This document shows positions 21,753-36,700 of a stretch of DNA of 64,000 bases, one piece after another. Location of the stretch: assembly GCA_004352715.1 (NCBI GenBank), contig SCFE01000105.1:1575407-1639406 (forward strand), in the 5' to 3' direction. The notes beneath the pieces were generated by a model that was not told the DNA's origin, searched no databases, and saw only the letters and a list, made by a program, of their open reading frames with translations. How positions within the stretch are numbered: position 1 is the stretch's first letter; each line of letters starts with the position of its first letter. The translations under genes and the position numbers were made by a program. The DNA is from Hofstenia miamia (Eukaryota; Xenacoelomorpha; Acoela).

Positions 21753-24700
21753 GTAAGTATTTGCAATTTTACGTTTTATATATTATGTTTATAAAATGAT
21801 TAGTTATAAGATGAATGAAACTCTCTAACGATAGTGGACTTTGTAGGTATTATGTTTGATACGAATTAATAGGCTTCGCATTTTTGCATAGCAAAACTCA
21901 AAATACGAATAATAAATTCGCTTTTCTAGTAAAAAGAAGGATTTATTTGCCTCTATTTATAAAATGTGGCTTTATCTCTTGCACTGGTTATATATCATTA
22001 TTCTATTATTACTTCTATTTATTGTACGTATATGTACCGGAAGTCATTAATTTCTGATTCAATAATACTGTCCTTTTTAGATATCCAGCTAAAATTTTAA
22101 AAATTCGTCCCGATAGCAAAGAGCTATTTGTTCATTATCAAGGTTGGAATCAAAGATATGATCGCTGGGTTGGATTTTCTTGTGTTGATTCATGCAGAAC
22201 CTCGCCACGCTCAAAATCTCAATCCTATAAGAATGATAAGGTATTTACTTTTCGTTAACTATATGCTATTTCTGCTGTGCTGCAAGAATATTGTATTTAC
22301 AAATTATGATGTTGGTGTTTACAACGTTCGCTAAATACCGTCATATGTGAGGTAATTAAAAAGTTGTTTGTATCTTGAAAAAAAGTTTCTTAAAAATAGA
22401 CAGGCTGTTTCTTGAATTTACGTCTTGCAGCGATATTTCGTTTTAAATTTCCACTTTTGCATCGCTTGAATTATTTTCAAAATTTTCTGCATTGATTAGT
22501 GTGTATGCCGCGTTACCAGATCCCCATTTATCCATTTCAATAACACATATTTTGGGGCCTTTGTAGCGTCATTTCTTTCCAATAAATTAATTGGATACTG
22601 ATTACGTGTACAAATATGCCGCAGAGGATTGGGAAAGGTTATTTTTTCTGATGAACCAACGTTTGAATTGCAGGGTGCTTCATCATCTCAAGTTTAAAAT
22701 AAAGTATTTCATAAAAAACATATCCTTCCCACAATGAAACATCAGATCTCGGTTTAGGCTTTTGTTCATGATAGACACGTACGGTGCAGATCGAATACGC
22801 GTTGTGGAGGACACGATAACTTCGATCAATTATATATTTATGCTAGAATAGTTTTAATAAGAACAGTTATTGCTTTTCTCTTCATTTTCTTTTAACATTC
22901 TATATCTTGTCAGTTTATTTAAACTTTTTTATTTGTCTATTACATTTCCTTCTTATGGTATTGCTATATTTACAATTGTTGTATAATATTAAAAAAATAA
23001 GGGTTTTCAATTTATTTGAAGCAGACTAACAATTTTATGTATGTATAGTCAATGGTTTGAATTAGTGTTATCAATAAAGTTAGAGTATCCTTTCTTAAAT
23101 TGAACGTGTTTGTTATAGTCAATTGCACCATTTAATGGTGTTGGGTATATTCCTTGGCCTATTTACACTGGTTCATTTTGAGGAATTCGTCAAACGAATT
23201 CAATAGCTCAACAATGGTTTTGCGCCTATTTCATCTATTAATTTTTTTATTTTTATCGAAGGGTTTAAATACATGAAAATTCAAAACAATTGCTTATCCT
23301 ACATAATGAAAAGCAACCAGTTGCTGCTATAGACGTAAATCTGGAATATGCGGCAACTGATTTACTTATTTTTGCAAGATGTGGTAAACATTTTCTGAAA
23401 AATATATTTTTAGAATTTTGATTTCAGAATAGTTGTGAGTTTTTAGAAAACATTTGGAATGGATGCTAGAACTTCGTTGACGCTAAAATTGCAAAATATG
23501 GTGCTTCCACATTTTTTTAGTTTAAAAAACTTTTCACAACGCGTTGGACAAAATTTTGAAAAGAGTTTATTTTGTTTCAATCCTTTCACTACACAAAAAT
23601 GTATGAGTGTATAGTTTTAAACAGTTTAGGAAATAGGCAACAAGCTAGGCGTACTCTAGTTAACCCCTACAGCTAAAATATTAGCATATGTATCTAGGCC
23701 TCGAAATAGCATACATTTTAAGTTGTAGTTATGATTGTCGCTTGAGAGCTACTCAAACTCAAACATGGAATTTATAAGCAAACAGAACAATCTCACAAAA
23801 GAATGTTGAGTCACTGTTTCATAACAATAACCTTTCATGCTAAAGTGGAATCCGTTTAATTGATCCGCTCAAGAGAAAGTGATTTTCCGCTTTAACCCGA
23901 TGACTGTCATTAATAAATATTATATAGACGTTTTTTTACTACAGTATATGTATACATGTATTTTAAATTTACTCGTATTATGTTCAGTTTCAATCACATA
24001 CAAAATGTCAAATGTTTAGTTGTAGATTTTCAAAAAATCGTATCACGACATGTAGAATTATTTAAATTTATTCAATTATTCTAAATGTTGCCCAATAGAA
24101 TAGTACATTTGAATAAGCAAAAGCGGCCTCAGAATTTTTGTAGAGAAGGTCATAATAATTTGTACAAGTATTACATTTCGAAGTTAGCACGAATCATTAC
24201 TCATTAGCAAACGATCTAAACACATGCGATGAACTACTGACACTATAAAATTCGTTTGGATGGGGGCAAATATGAGTTTGTTGAATTTATCGATATCCTA
24301 TTACGTTTTTTAGATTTATTAATATCCAATGGTTGTATTTCTCTTATATGTCAAATATTATCCAAAGAATAATAGAAGAAGAACTTTAGTTATACATGTT
24401 ATGCATATTATACCAGTAAAGTAGTTTATAAAAGAAAAAAACATTTTAATGCTTTACGTGTTTAGTATTTTTAAATCTTTTTCATAATTCTTATACTTCT
24501 TAAGTATATACTTAAAAGATCTCAAATAATCTTCTATCACCACCTCTCTCAAACTACAATTATCAATTGTCATGCAAAGTTATTTTGAAAAAAATGTAAA
24601 AGTAGATCAAAATCAACACTTGAAGACCTTTTATAATATCTTAGCTTTTTGTTTTTTCAGTCATTGTGACCTTTCGACTGTGACAAATAATTTCATGACT

Positions 24701-27700
24701 GCAAACTAGTGTTGAATCAGGTCAGAATATTTGGATACTGTGCAACAGGAATAATCAGGTTGGGTCAGGTTTGAAACATTGTAAATCTGGTACAGGTCAG
24801 CAGGCTTTGGTACCAATACTTTGTTGTACTGCTTTTGTTAATTACATGGGATGCAATCAAAATAATAGGCTGAAATAACAGTATGTAATTACTTTATTCT
24901 TTCTATTCAACGCAAATGGCAAATGCGTTGTTGGTTAATGATTGGTTTTTGACTAATTATATGGTCAACCTGTTTACCCGATGACAAATTTATGTCGACT
25001 TTCATCTCAGTATATAATTAGAATTTATCAAGGGCATCATAGAAAATTTCAATATGTTACTATCGTTGCATGGCTGGTTTAAGTCTGGAAAATGATTATT
25101 TAATTGGAATATTTTCTGTTTTATTACAGTGTTATTAACCAATATTTGCATTCAGGGGAAGTAGTTAAAAAAGGAAGGTGTCGGTTTTTAACGGCCCTTA
25201 CTCTATGGACATCAGAAAGTCTAAATCAGCTCAGGTTTGATACTCATGGTAGTCAGGTTATCTCTATTGTATACCAATGTTATTATAGTTTGTTTGATCG
25301 GGTTGGTACTGATCTATAGACATGCCATTGAAAATCAATGACAGTAATTTCGAGCTTTTGGAAGTTAATACATATGGTAAAGAGAATTAAGATGGTGGTA
25401 AAAAAATGTTTCTGCAGTAACGTTTTGAATAGTTTAAAATTTTGCCTCTAAATGTTAAATATGTGAGTAAAGTGAAAAAATGTATTATGATTTTCCGTTT
25501 CAAATGCGGAAGTGGAGTGGTTTGTGAAATCGTCGTCTAAGTTAGAGCTTGGTCGACTGGAAAAAGCTAATTTTGACAAATCCTCTTAGAATTTCTCAAA
25601 GTTTATCACAGCAAATTGGATAGTTTCAATAGTGCTAGTATAACGAAAAATAAAAACTGACACTAGTCATCCGCACTCCAATTTACATACTTTGCCATGT
25701 TTTTTGAGAATCCCTGACTACTGTTGATTGCGGTGGTGCTTCTGTGACGCCCATATATAATATTTATTGTTGTTTTCGCTATATATCTAACCGATTGAAT
25801 TTGTTGGGCATTAAAACTCGTATATAAACTTCATCATACAAGGATCTAATGTAAGTACCTAACATTTTATCTGATGCATCACTATAGATTATTATGTAAC
25901 AAACATTTTGTTTTTCCAAGATATGGGTTGAGGCGATAACAAGTATAGCATCTGTATAGTTCACAAATTATGATATTTCAGATCCACGTTATCAAATACA
26001 AGCTGCTTTATTAAACCCCATGGTCCCATATATCCTAACCAAATCTGTTGTTTTGTATGAAAGCCCTCTGAGTAATATAGTTATTAACTGTTCAAGAATG
26101 AAAACTTGACTGGTTTTTGAACTCTCGGTTTTAGTGAAAAATTGAAAAGATCGAATAGATTTTCATTACCATTAATTGAAAAAGAATTCCTTTGATTTAG
26201 TTTTTTGGTTTAGCAGTGAATTTTGTGTTTAAGCAAATGATTTAAATTTATTTTGAACAGCACAGATCAAACTAGTCGTCGCCTAAAATTCTTGACTGTC
26301 AGGTAATTATTAATTTGTCTACATTTTCATACCTCAATGGAGTGCTGTTTTGTTACAGTGCTTTCATCTTTTTGAAAATACTCTCTCAACGAACACATGT
26401 CCCGTAGAATTGTAGAAAATGAGTAATTTTTCCAAACTACGCTTTGACTTTTTTAATGTTAATTTTCATGATGCACTAGTTTTACTAGTTTAAGCATTCT
26501 GTCAAAATCATTTTTGTAGTAGCTTTTGCATTAATTTCATTTATACGATTTGCGTTGTAGTACTTGAAATTACTCGGATATTTGTCTTACAAAAATTTTG
26601 ATTGTTTATAATTGTTTGAAATTTAGACGTATAACGTTGGAGACGAAGTTTTGGGTAGGTGGACGGATGGTAAACTATACGCTTGTACGATTAAATCCAT
26701 TTCTAAGGGTATGCGTCTTTGTTTTTGTAGTTTAAGTTATTATCATTTCAGACAAGCAATACACTGTTGAATTCTACGATGGCGCTATTTATAAACTATC
26801 TGAAGAATCTTTAGGCGTGTTGACACCTTCTATTAAAGAAGAAGTATATTTTTATATTTAATCACGCAAGGAATTCAAAACTTTAATTTTTTTAGCTTTC
26901 ATTTTACTAATCTTTACCATGATACTTCTTCAATATATCTTAGAGTATGTTCTATTTGAATTAATATTCTGAACATTTAATTTATGCTTTATTACTATCA
27001 GAAGATTTTGTTTTGTTCATCTGAGGCAGTCTTTTAATTGAAGATTTTTTGAATTAACTATTTTTTAGTTGGAAAGATGGAAACAGCAACAAGGACATTG
27101 CAAAACTACCGATCTACGAAGACGTTCTTTGTCTAAAAACCTGAAGCTTCATGCTACTAGAAGTTCTATTAGCACTTCAGCATGTAAAAGTCCTGATGCT
27201 TCAAGATCGAATGATGATCAAACTCATAAGAAAACAACAAAATATGTTGAAGAAATTAAAGATGATGCTTCTGTACAAAGAAGTCGTCCAAAATCTGTGC
27301 GTTCAGAGTTACTCGCAAATATTTGTACGCGAAGAACCCGATCCAAAAGCCAAGCATTAAAGAGTCGTTTTACTAGAACTTCTAGAGAATCAGCGTGCAA
27401 AAAAAGAGTTGGAATTGATAGACGCATCCGTACCATTTCTAAGTCAGAATTGAAAGATAAATTTCAAGAAAGTACAAGCAAACGCCCTAGTAAGTTTGAT
27501 ACGTCCAAAGATTGTATATCAAAATATACACGGTTTGGAAAAAAGAGATTTGAAGCTAGCAAAAAAACAGCTTCTAGTTCTAAAAAACACCACAATGAAG
27601 TGCTTAAAAAGAAACCTAGACATGATTTTCGTGCTGTTAGCAATAATTCTAGTTCATTAGAAGCCGGTTGTGAAAAAATGGATGATGCTAAGAGTAATGC

Positions 27701-30700
27701 AGCTGATGATGCTACCAAAGATTTGCCTAATAATTCCACAAATGATGCTCATCAAACCGTTTTATCAGATAATGAAATGAAAACCCATAATATAGACGAC
27801 AAAGAAAATTCAAGTGATTCGCATAAGAACTGCAATAAATCAGGCACGAAAAGTGGAGAATCGCAGGGATTGTCACCTGTAGTTACAGAAATCAATGAAA
27901 CAAAACTATTAGGCAATGCTTTGTCCCATAATATGAACTTAAGAAATAATGAATGTGAAAAGATCAGTGGTGACCTTGAAGTTCGCGATTCTAAAATTGA
28001 ATGTAGTGAAACTAAAATCCTTGCTAATGATGGAAATGTGGCTGAATGCCAAACAACAGAAAATAAGCCCCGGGATCGAATCTCAATTTGCAGTTCACCA
28101 TCAGTTTCTTCAGAGATTACTCTAAATATCAAGCAACAATCAACAGATGAAAGTGTTTTCAGTGGCGATATTAAGAAAAGTGGTGAGTATTTAATATTTT
28201 GAAATATATTTCGCCGTTCGGAAACGATTCATTTAAAAAATTGCAGTAATACTTTTAGTTAATAATGGTGAATTGCTGTCGTAACCGGTCATATAAATTG
28301 CCTCACAATTTCCACTAGTTTTTGCGAAATTGGTGAATTTTTGGCAGTTTTAAATACCGATAACTGTTTGCGTTTGGGCTTTAAATAGTGTTCATCGTTT
28401 GTGAAATGCGTATAACGTTTCTATGTGTTCGTGAGTTAATAATGCGATAAATTATTTATGTAACTGTAATTTTTAAATAAAATCAATGTATTTAATTTAC
28501 TTGTGATTGCATTAAGTATCCATAAATTTGGGAGTTACGCTTGTACTTCAGGCCTTTTGTATTTAGCTTCGTTTCATTTGTTAGTGTTTTTCAGTTGTTA
28601 TTAATTTCCAACAGGTTATATTTTGTTTGAATTCTACAATTTTGGTTTTAGTAACATGGATTCATTAGGAGGCCGAAATTTTTCTCATATTACAGTAACA
28701 ACATATAGCACTTAAAAGCGAACAAGATAGAAAAATGTAGATTGCCCCAGCACCAGTTTTATGTTGTGCACCTCTGGTATAAAATTATACTGCCCTATAG
28801 GCCCTATATAAACAATTATATCTTAGCGTCAAGTTTTGAACAACGTATTTCGACGTCTACATAATTAAAAGGAACAAACTAAAATTCCAGAACTGCGGTT
28901 GTACTCATTGGCTGAAGAAGAAGATATCTATAAGTGCAATCAATGTCAAACGTAAAATTAGGATGAAGTTTAAGCAGGGTTTTGTTTTCAATTTTTTATT
29001 TAAAGATTGTTGAAGATTAACGAGAAAAGACTTTTTTTAAACCAAATCTGTTGTGTTAATCAGACATGCTGGAAAATATGCATTTCAGTTCACTAAAGCG
29101 TTTTATGAACTTTTTCTGTGATTTGCAAAGCGTATTGTTACAGACCATTTTTAAACTGCTTCACGAATTTTCTGAAAATCCAAATTCCTATAAAAATACT
29201 TTTACAAAATTTCCACAAATCTGTAACATCAGTTCTCCTATATACATTTTTAACGTTAAAATGGTTCTTCTTCATTATCTTTGGATTGATGGGAAATGGG
29301 TTTTATGATATTTCCAAAGTTGTTTGTCGTAAATTTATAATAATTTTTAACTATCAACTTTGCTTATTTCCATTTAAGATTTTCTCAATAATGACATTAT
29401 TTCCTTGTTTAAGCCAATAATTAAAAACTTGTTACGTTTCTTTAGATGTGCTCAGTTTGTCGACAGATTCGACTTCCAATGAAAATGTTTTCACATTTCA
29501 AAGGTAGGTGTATATTACAATTCATTTAATCTTTTTTAACAATTATAGCAAATTAAATATAAAGTTGGCTGGTAACTTGTTTCTCAAATTATATGAATAT
29601 ATATATTAGTGGCAATCTTAAAAGATTAAAATATATTCAAATAAATACCTTCTAATTCTCACAAAAAGATAATAGGGGTTTGAATCAGATTTTATTGGAC
29701 GCTTTTCACAATAACTTATATTAATCAAAACAATACAAGTTGTGATAAATAATTCAAATGTATTCCTTTTTGCAAAGCATTCATCGGATGATTTGTATTA
29801 CCAAAACAAACCGAAAATGTTTCCACTTGCATTATGTGTATGGGAAATCTTACGCTAAAATGAATATATACTGAATATATATATATGTTGACAAATTTCA
29901 TTCTGCAAAGCTATATTTCTCCTGTTTTGAAAATTTTTTAGGTGAATTACACTCATTTTATTACAGTGTAATTTGCTTCAGCTTTAATATACATGTAGAT
30001 GCTATGCGATTAAGTGCAGTAATATCTCAATTCCAAAACACATGGATTCATTGAATTGTTTTAACATGATTTGGCAATTGTATTATATAAATTCCGGATT
30101 TTCTTAAAAATCAACTAATATTTTCCGTTTTTATTAATCCAAATGAAATTGCTAAATTACATGTAATCAGGGTATGCGAGGTCGATTATACATAAATTTT
30201 ATTTAGTACATGCTAACAACTTTGTTCATTTTGCAAAATGAGCTGTCATCTCTCTAAAAGATGACGAATTTTTGTAGGATTTCCAATTTTTTTAATCAAT
30301 CCTTTAATGTATTAGTTAAAATATTCGTTTTATAGGAAAAGCGCTGAAGCTTTTAGTTCTGACCTCTCCACTCCTGATCCAACAACTCCTTTAGACGACG
30401 TGTTTCACAATACCACACCTAAACTCAATCCTCAAAATCCACCACGCATCAGATACCGCTTACCACCGAATTTACCTAAAACAACCATGCTAGGTATTTA
30501 TTGCTCTGCATAATTCACTGCAGCTTAAAAATATCTTATTAGCATTGACGTCGCATCGAAAATATTCCATATGGGTCATTTGCTATATTATTTTGACGCA
30601 AATGTTTATTCTAATTATTGATAAAGACAAAATTACACCTCAGCGGTGGGCGAAACAAGGGGGATAGAAGAAGGGTATGCATTCCCCCTATTAGCAAATA

Positions 30701-33700
30701 CAAACTAAATTTTCGTCATACTTTTATTTTCTCAGGATTCTAGCTCAGTCTTTGATTTAGACTTCTAAAGGGGAATTTATTTCTCCAGAGAATGTCAAAA
30801 TTCGATTATTCATATTCGTAAGTGCAAGCGAGGACCATGAATCCAATTAACAAAACTGAAATTGTCCAGTAGAATCTGCATAATCTTCGAATTTCAGATG
30901 CTAGTCAATGTTTATAATACAACATTTTCATGCATTGCTTTGAGATCACACTTGGTATGAGTAGTACAGGAAGAGTTACACAGCAAAACACATTTTTCTA
31001 ATGTTCTCTATCTAAATGCAAGCTTTCACTCCCTAAAATGTTAATGCCCGACTAATATGCTTGGGTTCACTATAAAAATTGGATCTTTTAATAGGTAACA
31101 TGGACAAATAGAAATGGAACACTGGCTATGTTTCTAGTTTTTCATGGTTAAAAACATATATGGCAATGCAGGAAGAAACTCTCTCTTAAATCTTTGATAT
31201 CAAGTAGAATCGTCACTATGTAGATTCCACTAAAAGAATTTTAGCAATGTAATATATGTATTAAAATTGATGAACATTGACAAGCAATTTGTCCCATCAA
31301 ATGCTAAACAAATTGTGGATGCTTTTTCTTACAAATAGCGTAGATCACGATTTCTAGATGTATGAGGGCAAAACGAATCTTTAAGTGAACTGATTGTCAA
31401 TGCTGTTTGTTATGTATTTATAATATATTCTCCTTTTATTGCTCAACTTTCAAGAATGATTCTAGAACATTGAAACTATGAACTGTTTGAGAACTTCACT
31501 TCAATTGAATTATTACGATTGTCAAAATTATGTAATATTTTCTCAGTAGGCTCAACATATTAATAAGTAGGCTACTTACCACTAATAAACACGAAAAAAC
31601 CTTGTTGGGACCTATTCCAGTTATAGCTCTAGTACAACTGGCCTGGATTATATTGCCCATTAGCAAACAAGTTGAGCACACATGGTTGCTGAAAAAAATA
31701 TTTTTCGACTTTTTTACAAAAATTTTTTTATCTTCATAATTTATCTTTTATTTTCTTCCTACAAGCCGCTGTCCCAGAATGCAAATAGGTTATCTGGTGA
31801 ATTCATGAGACGATCGCATGTGACAGATTAGATATTGAAACCGCGGCCTTACTGACCTATAACTAACGAACGCGTTCGTCACTCGTCACCCCTTATGCAG
31901 TGGAATGATATTTAGTTATTGCGAAGCAGGGTTGTGTATTCCAATTACAAAAGGCTTTAATTTTATTCTGAAAATATATTATTTCACGTGACCTTTTATT
32001 TCAATAGGGAATTACCCATCTTATGATTGTTATTCCAACTTTGTATTATTGAATCGCTTAACACTTTAAAGATGTGACGTCAGTGTTACATTAGATATTG
32101 TGTAAATCACATTTCACAATTGTGTGAATTATTTTTTGATGTATTTTAGAAGAGAGACCTAAACGCGAACGGAAAAAAAGAAAAATTTATAGTCCTGACA
32201 GTGACGATGGTCTTCATGTTGTAGTTGATCCGAAACCTGTCAAAAAAAGTCGTGCATCAAAGAGCAATACTAGTCGTTCCTCGAGTGTAAACGAAGAATC
32301 CTCTTCAAATGTTTTGCCTTCTTCTGTGCCGGCTTCTGTTCACGCTCAACGAATTGTTTCCGGTTTGTTTCCATACAGCATTTCATTAAATATCAATATT
32401 TTAGGAATTCTCTCATCGGTGTCATTAAGAGATGGCATACAATCGACAGATTCAGAATTGTTTTACTGTAATGAAAGTTCTTGTAAGAAATCGTTCAGAA
32501 AATTAAAATTACTGCAATACCATCAAAAATATTATCATACTGTTCAATCCATTAATCCGCCAAAATGCAATGAGAAGACTAGTAAAGAACCAGTCAGTTC
32601 TCCTACAAAGATAGGTGAAGTTGCTAATGTTAGTTTTAGTCCAGAAGCATATGTAAAGTCCGAACCTCAAGAAGAAAACCCAAAGGTGTGTGAGGAAGTG
32701 AAAGACGAACCTGATTTGACATGTAATGATTCTGACGCGGATTTGAATGAGACATCCCTGAAGTCCGATGTTGATAAAATACTTGCTGCAAAAAATGAAA
32801 CACCATTAATGGAAAAATCGCAAATTTCTTCAACTGATAATTTGTTTTCTAAACCTATTAATAATGATATGCAAATAGAAATTGTGGAGAAATCGTGTTT
32901 AAGAAAAGTTTTAAAACTTAAACCTGTTGTGTCTTCAATTAATTCTGAAGATAAAGAGTTTAGACCTCTCCCCCGACTATCGTTCGCTGATTTAACTGCA
33001 CGCTTGGATTTAAGTCAAAAGAAAAGGCGTAAAAGGCTACCTGGAATAAAACGACACCTATCACTCCCTGCTAAAGTTTCGAATAAATCGAAATGCTTTA
33101 CAAGACCATTTCGAAGTCAATCAAGTCCAAAATCGTTTAGTTCTACATTTGGGCACAGTTCTCATTTAAAATCTAAACTAAGTGATGCTTACCTCGGTGG
33201 GAATTCTGAAAATTACGTTGATTTTACAAAAATGTGTTGTGTATGTCATTCTGCAAAAAAGCAGCATGAATTTTTACAATGTGATATCTGTCTTTGTTAT
33301 CAACACTACAGTTGTGTTGATCTACCCAGTAAAATGAAATCATACGTTTGTAGAACTTGTAAAGGCACATCTCATATTCGTAAATCTGAAAATTTTCCTT
33401 CATGCTTTAAAGTAGGAGATGTTTTGCCATCATTAAGCACACGCAACTCGAACTTAGAAATTTGGATGCATGTCACTAATCAGCTCGCAGAGGATCTCAC
33501 TATTACAATTAAAATGACAGAAGTAATTGAAAGATTGCTTGACATTATGAAAAATCCAGGTCACCCTGAACATCACAAGTTGGCATTGAGGTTATCGAAT
33601 GATTTGGAAAAATATCCAACGTCAGAAGTTTCTAATAATAAACAAGTTAAAAACAGTTTTACTAATTCCAAGACAGATGTTGACCAACCAGTAAAATCGT

Positions 33701-36700
33701 ATTCTTTAGAGGATGAAGAAGAATTAAATGTTGTGGATTTAATTTTGGAACTGGAAGATGAGAAATCGTCTTCCAGAATAGCTTCCCCTGCAATTTTTGA
33801 TGAGAATTTCAAGTCCTTTGAATGCTTTAGTAATGGAACTGCTCAGAGCCCTTCCAAGGCTGACCAATTCAGCAATGACAATGATGCAAATATTTTAGTA
33901 GATACGCCAGATAAAATTAAATTGGAAATTACGCAAATTGCTAAAACTGCTTCTATATCAACAAATTCCGAGACAAGCAATGACGAAAGTGCAAAGATTA
34001 CGGACCCTAATAATTCAAATGAGAAATGTTCTCCGCCTAATACATATTCCGATAGTTTAAAATCACCGTCATTCACTGATCGAAAAACAAGTTTGCATCG
34101 AATTACTCAAATCCGAAAGTCAATCGTATCCCAAGATACATTGTACTCTAAGCTACCTCCTGATCAACTGGATGATAAAAGTACGGTAATTTTAGATACA
34201 AGGAAATCTGGAAGTAGGAAGCCAGATTACACCTCACCAGTAAAAAATCAAAATAAATCCCCATCAAAATTACAAACTCTTCCAGAAATCAACACAGATG
34301 AGCTTCTGTCAGTGCTCCATGATTTGAAACCTCTAGATGCAAACAGTACCTCTACAGAAGTTAAATGTAAGCAGGAAGCTATTGAATCCCGTGCACCCCA
34401 CATGCCTAGAGATCATTCTTACTTTCTAAGTCGGGAAAAGGTGGAATCGCCAATTAAATCGAAAAAGCCAGAAAAAAACAAAGTCATGTTTGACGAAAAT
34501 AGGAAAGACATTACTTTTGACGTGGAACTTGTGCAGCCACCTAAGACTATTTCCGACATGATAAATCGTCTTGCAGTACAACTTAAATGTAGATTAGATG
34601 TGTTGGAGGAGTTGTTCCCCAGTGAGTATAATCATTTACTGTTATATAATTACTTATGTAAATACTGAATATGTTCCCATGGTTCTTCTCTAACTTTCTA
34701 ATGAAATTTCGGTGTTTATGGAAATATCTATTTTGTATTATATTTTTTTTCCCTTAGCCCAAATTGGAAACCGCACATAATAGTTTTATACATTTTTGTA
34801 TCTCGTAAACCTTTGTGTCTTTTTAAGATCTTTTGTTATGCTGCTTTATTGTACTTTTATAGCGTAATTTCATGAAGAATCGAAAGAAAAAGAATTTTTT
34901 ATAAATATTTTTTACAAATTGTATTCTGTAATAGCTATTAGTGTGAACCCCAATGAAACAACGATCGTGTAATGGTTGGAGTCGTATAGAGTTTTTTTCA
35001 CAATTTGCAAAAATCAACTCTTTTTAATTGGTTCAAAATGAGTCTCAATGGAAAATCCTCTTTAGCGAATCTTTTTTGTAGAGATCTGTTCTGTTACTGC
35101 TTAAATACTAACACAGTAATTTTTGTTTACTTGCCAGCAAAGAAACTTTTTATTAAAATGTGGTTGCTATATTCTCCAGGCATTAACACCGCGAAATATA
35201 AATGTCATTTTTGCATCATATCTTCTTTATATAAAGTGATAATTGTATATGTAATGATTAAACCTCCCCCACCTGCTACTCGGCATGAATTGATTATATT
35301 CACATGTTACTTTAGTAATGGGAACACTAATTTTTTTCTTGTTTTGTGAAAAATACTGAAAACATTTGTATATACTATAATTTCAGGGCAATAGATGGAC
35401 TTTACTGTCTACTTCTTTTGAAAAGACTCTAGTGCATGCTTAGTAAGATTTTCTCTAACTTTATCTGCTAATGTTATTAAGCCTCTATTCTTTATAGTAC
35501 AAAATTATCAATTATTGTAAAGAAATTCTTAACCCTTGTTTACATAGGTGGGGCTATTGGACCCAAGAGCCTATTTCGATCGCCATAACTTCTTTGCAAA
35601 ACATGCCTCAATTCTCATTTCTTCTGACATCTCCAATTATTCATTTTTGTTTACAATGTAAACAAACAATTTTGACTGTTCAATGATAGCAGCGAGCAAA
35701 TAAAACAAAACTACTCTCAACAGCTGGGGTCTGCTAGACCCCACAAATGCATACCAGGAATATTTGTATAATAGAACAGTTATCAGCAGAATTTCATTGC
35801 CAAACACGTGTGTTTGTCATTTTTACCGATTTATGCGTATAGAATATTTAAAAATAGAATGGTTTTTGGAATTGGCGATGACACTGAAGTGTTCTGGAGC
35901 GATCATCATGGAAATGGATGGTGGTGGCCAGCGGTTATCCTCAAGGTCAACAAAAAACAGTTATTTTGTGGCTTTTAAAGGTTATGACAACTCCTGGGAT
36001 ATGACTCTTGCCAACTTGCCAAGAAATTTCTTCGTAAACCCAGAATAACCAGTTGAAACACTTCTGAAAATAATGGCAACAATACTGAAAAGCAAGATTC
36101 TTTGATGGTGAGCCAGACAACGAACTACCTGTTGGAGGTACATCATCCCATGATACATCATCCAGTGATGATAATAGCATTGGCAATGGACAAGTACATT
36201 AGACGAAAGTATTTTGTCATATTCAAGCGCTCAAGCTGATGAATCAGAGTCAATAGACGAAATGGCAAGGAGTAAAAATTCCAGTACGGAATCGTTGTCA
36301 GATGACGATCTACTGCTGAATTCTAATTCAGACAACTGGGAACAATTTGGCCTTCAATCCCTCCAAATTCCATAAGTCAAACTCGTTCATTCAATATTGT
36401 GTGTAGCAAGAAGGCTTGGGAGGCAGTGTGAAGAGAATAGAAACTGAGCAAGAAGCATTTGAACTGTTTATGGATACCAATATTCTGCGAGCTGTTATTC
36501 AGCATACGAATCAGTATGCAGTATGGTGCTACCAGAGCAAGGTAACACCAAACACGTTTGATGCATTGCACATGCTGTAATTGAAAGCCTCATCGATATG
36601 GATTGAAGCTTTTTTTGCTAGTAACTTGTAATAAACATTATGTTTACTATACAGTGCCCTATTCCTATTGTTGGAGGCAATCCGATGGCGTTGTTCAAAG

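Noticed and set aside
23290-23420. Short plus-strand frame in intron 2 with plausible composition (NEKQPVAAIDVNLEYAATDL)
   Set aside because: No acceptor or donor pairs in phase with exons 2 and 3, and too short to assign.
27151-28132. Four frames overlapping exon 5
   Set aside because: They are in other phases or antisense to the phase-validated 1.1-kb exon and have no domains.
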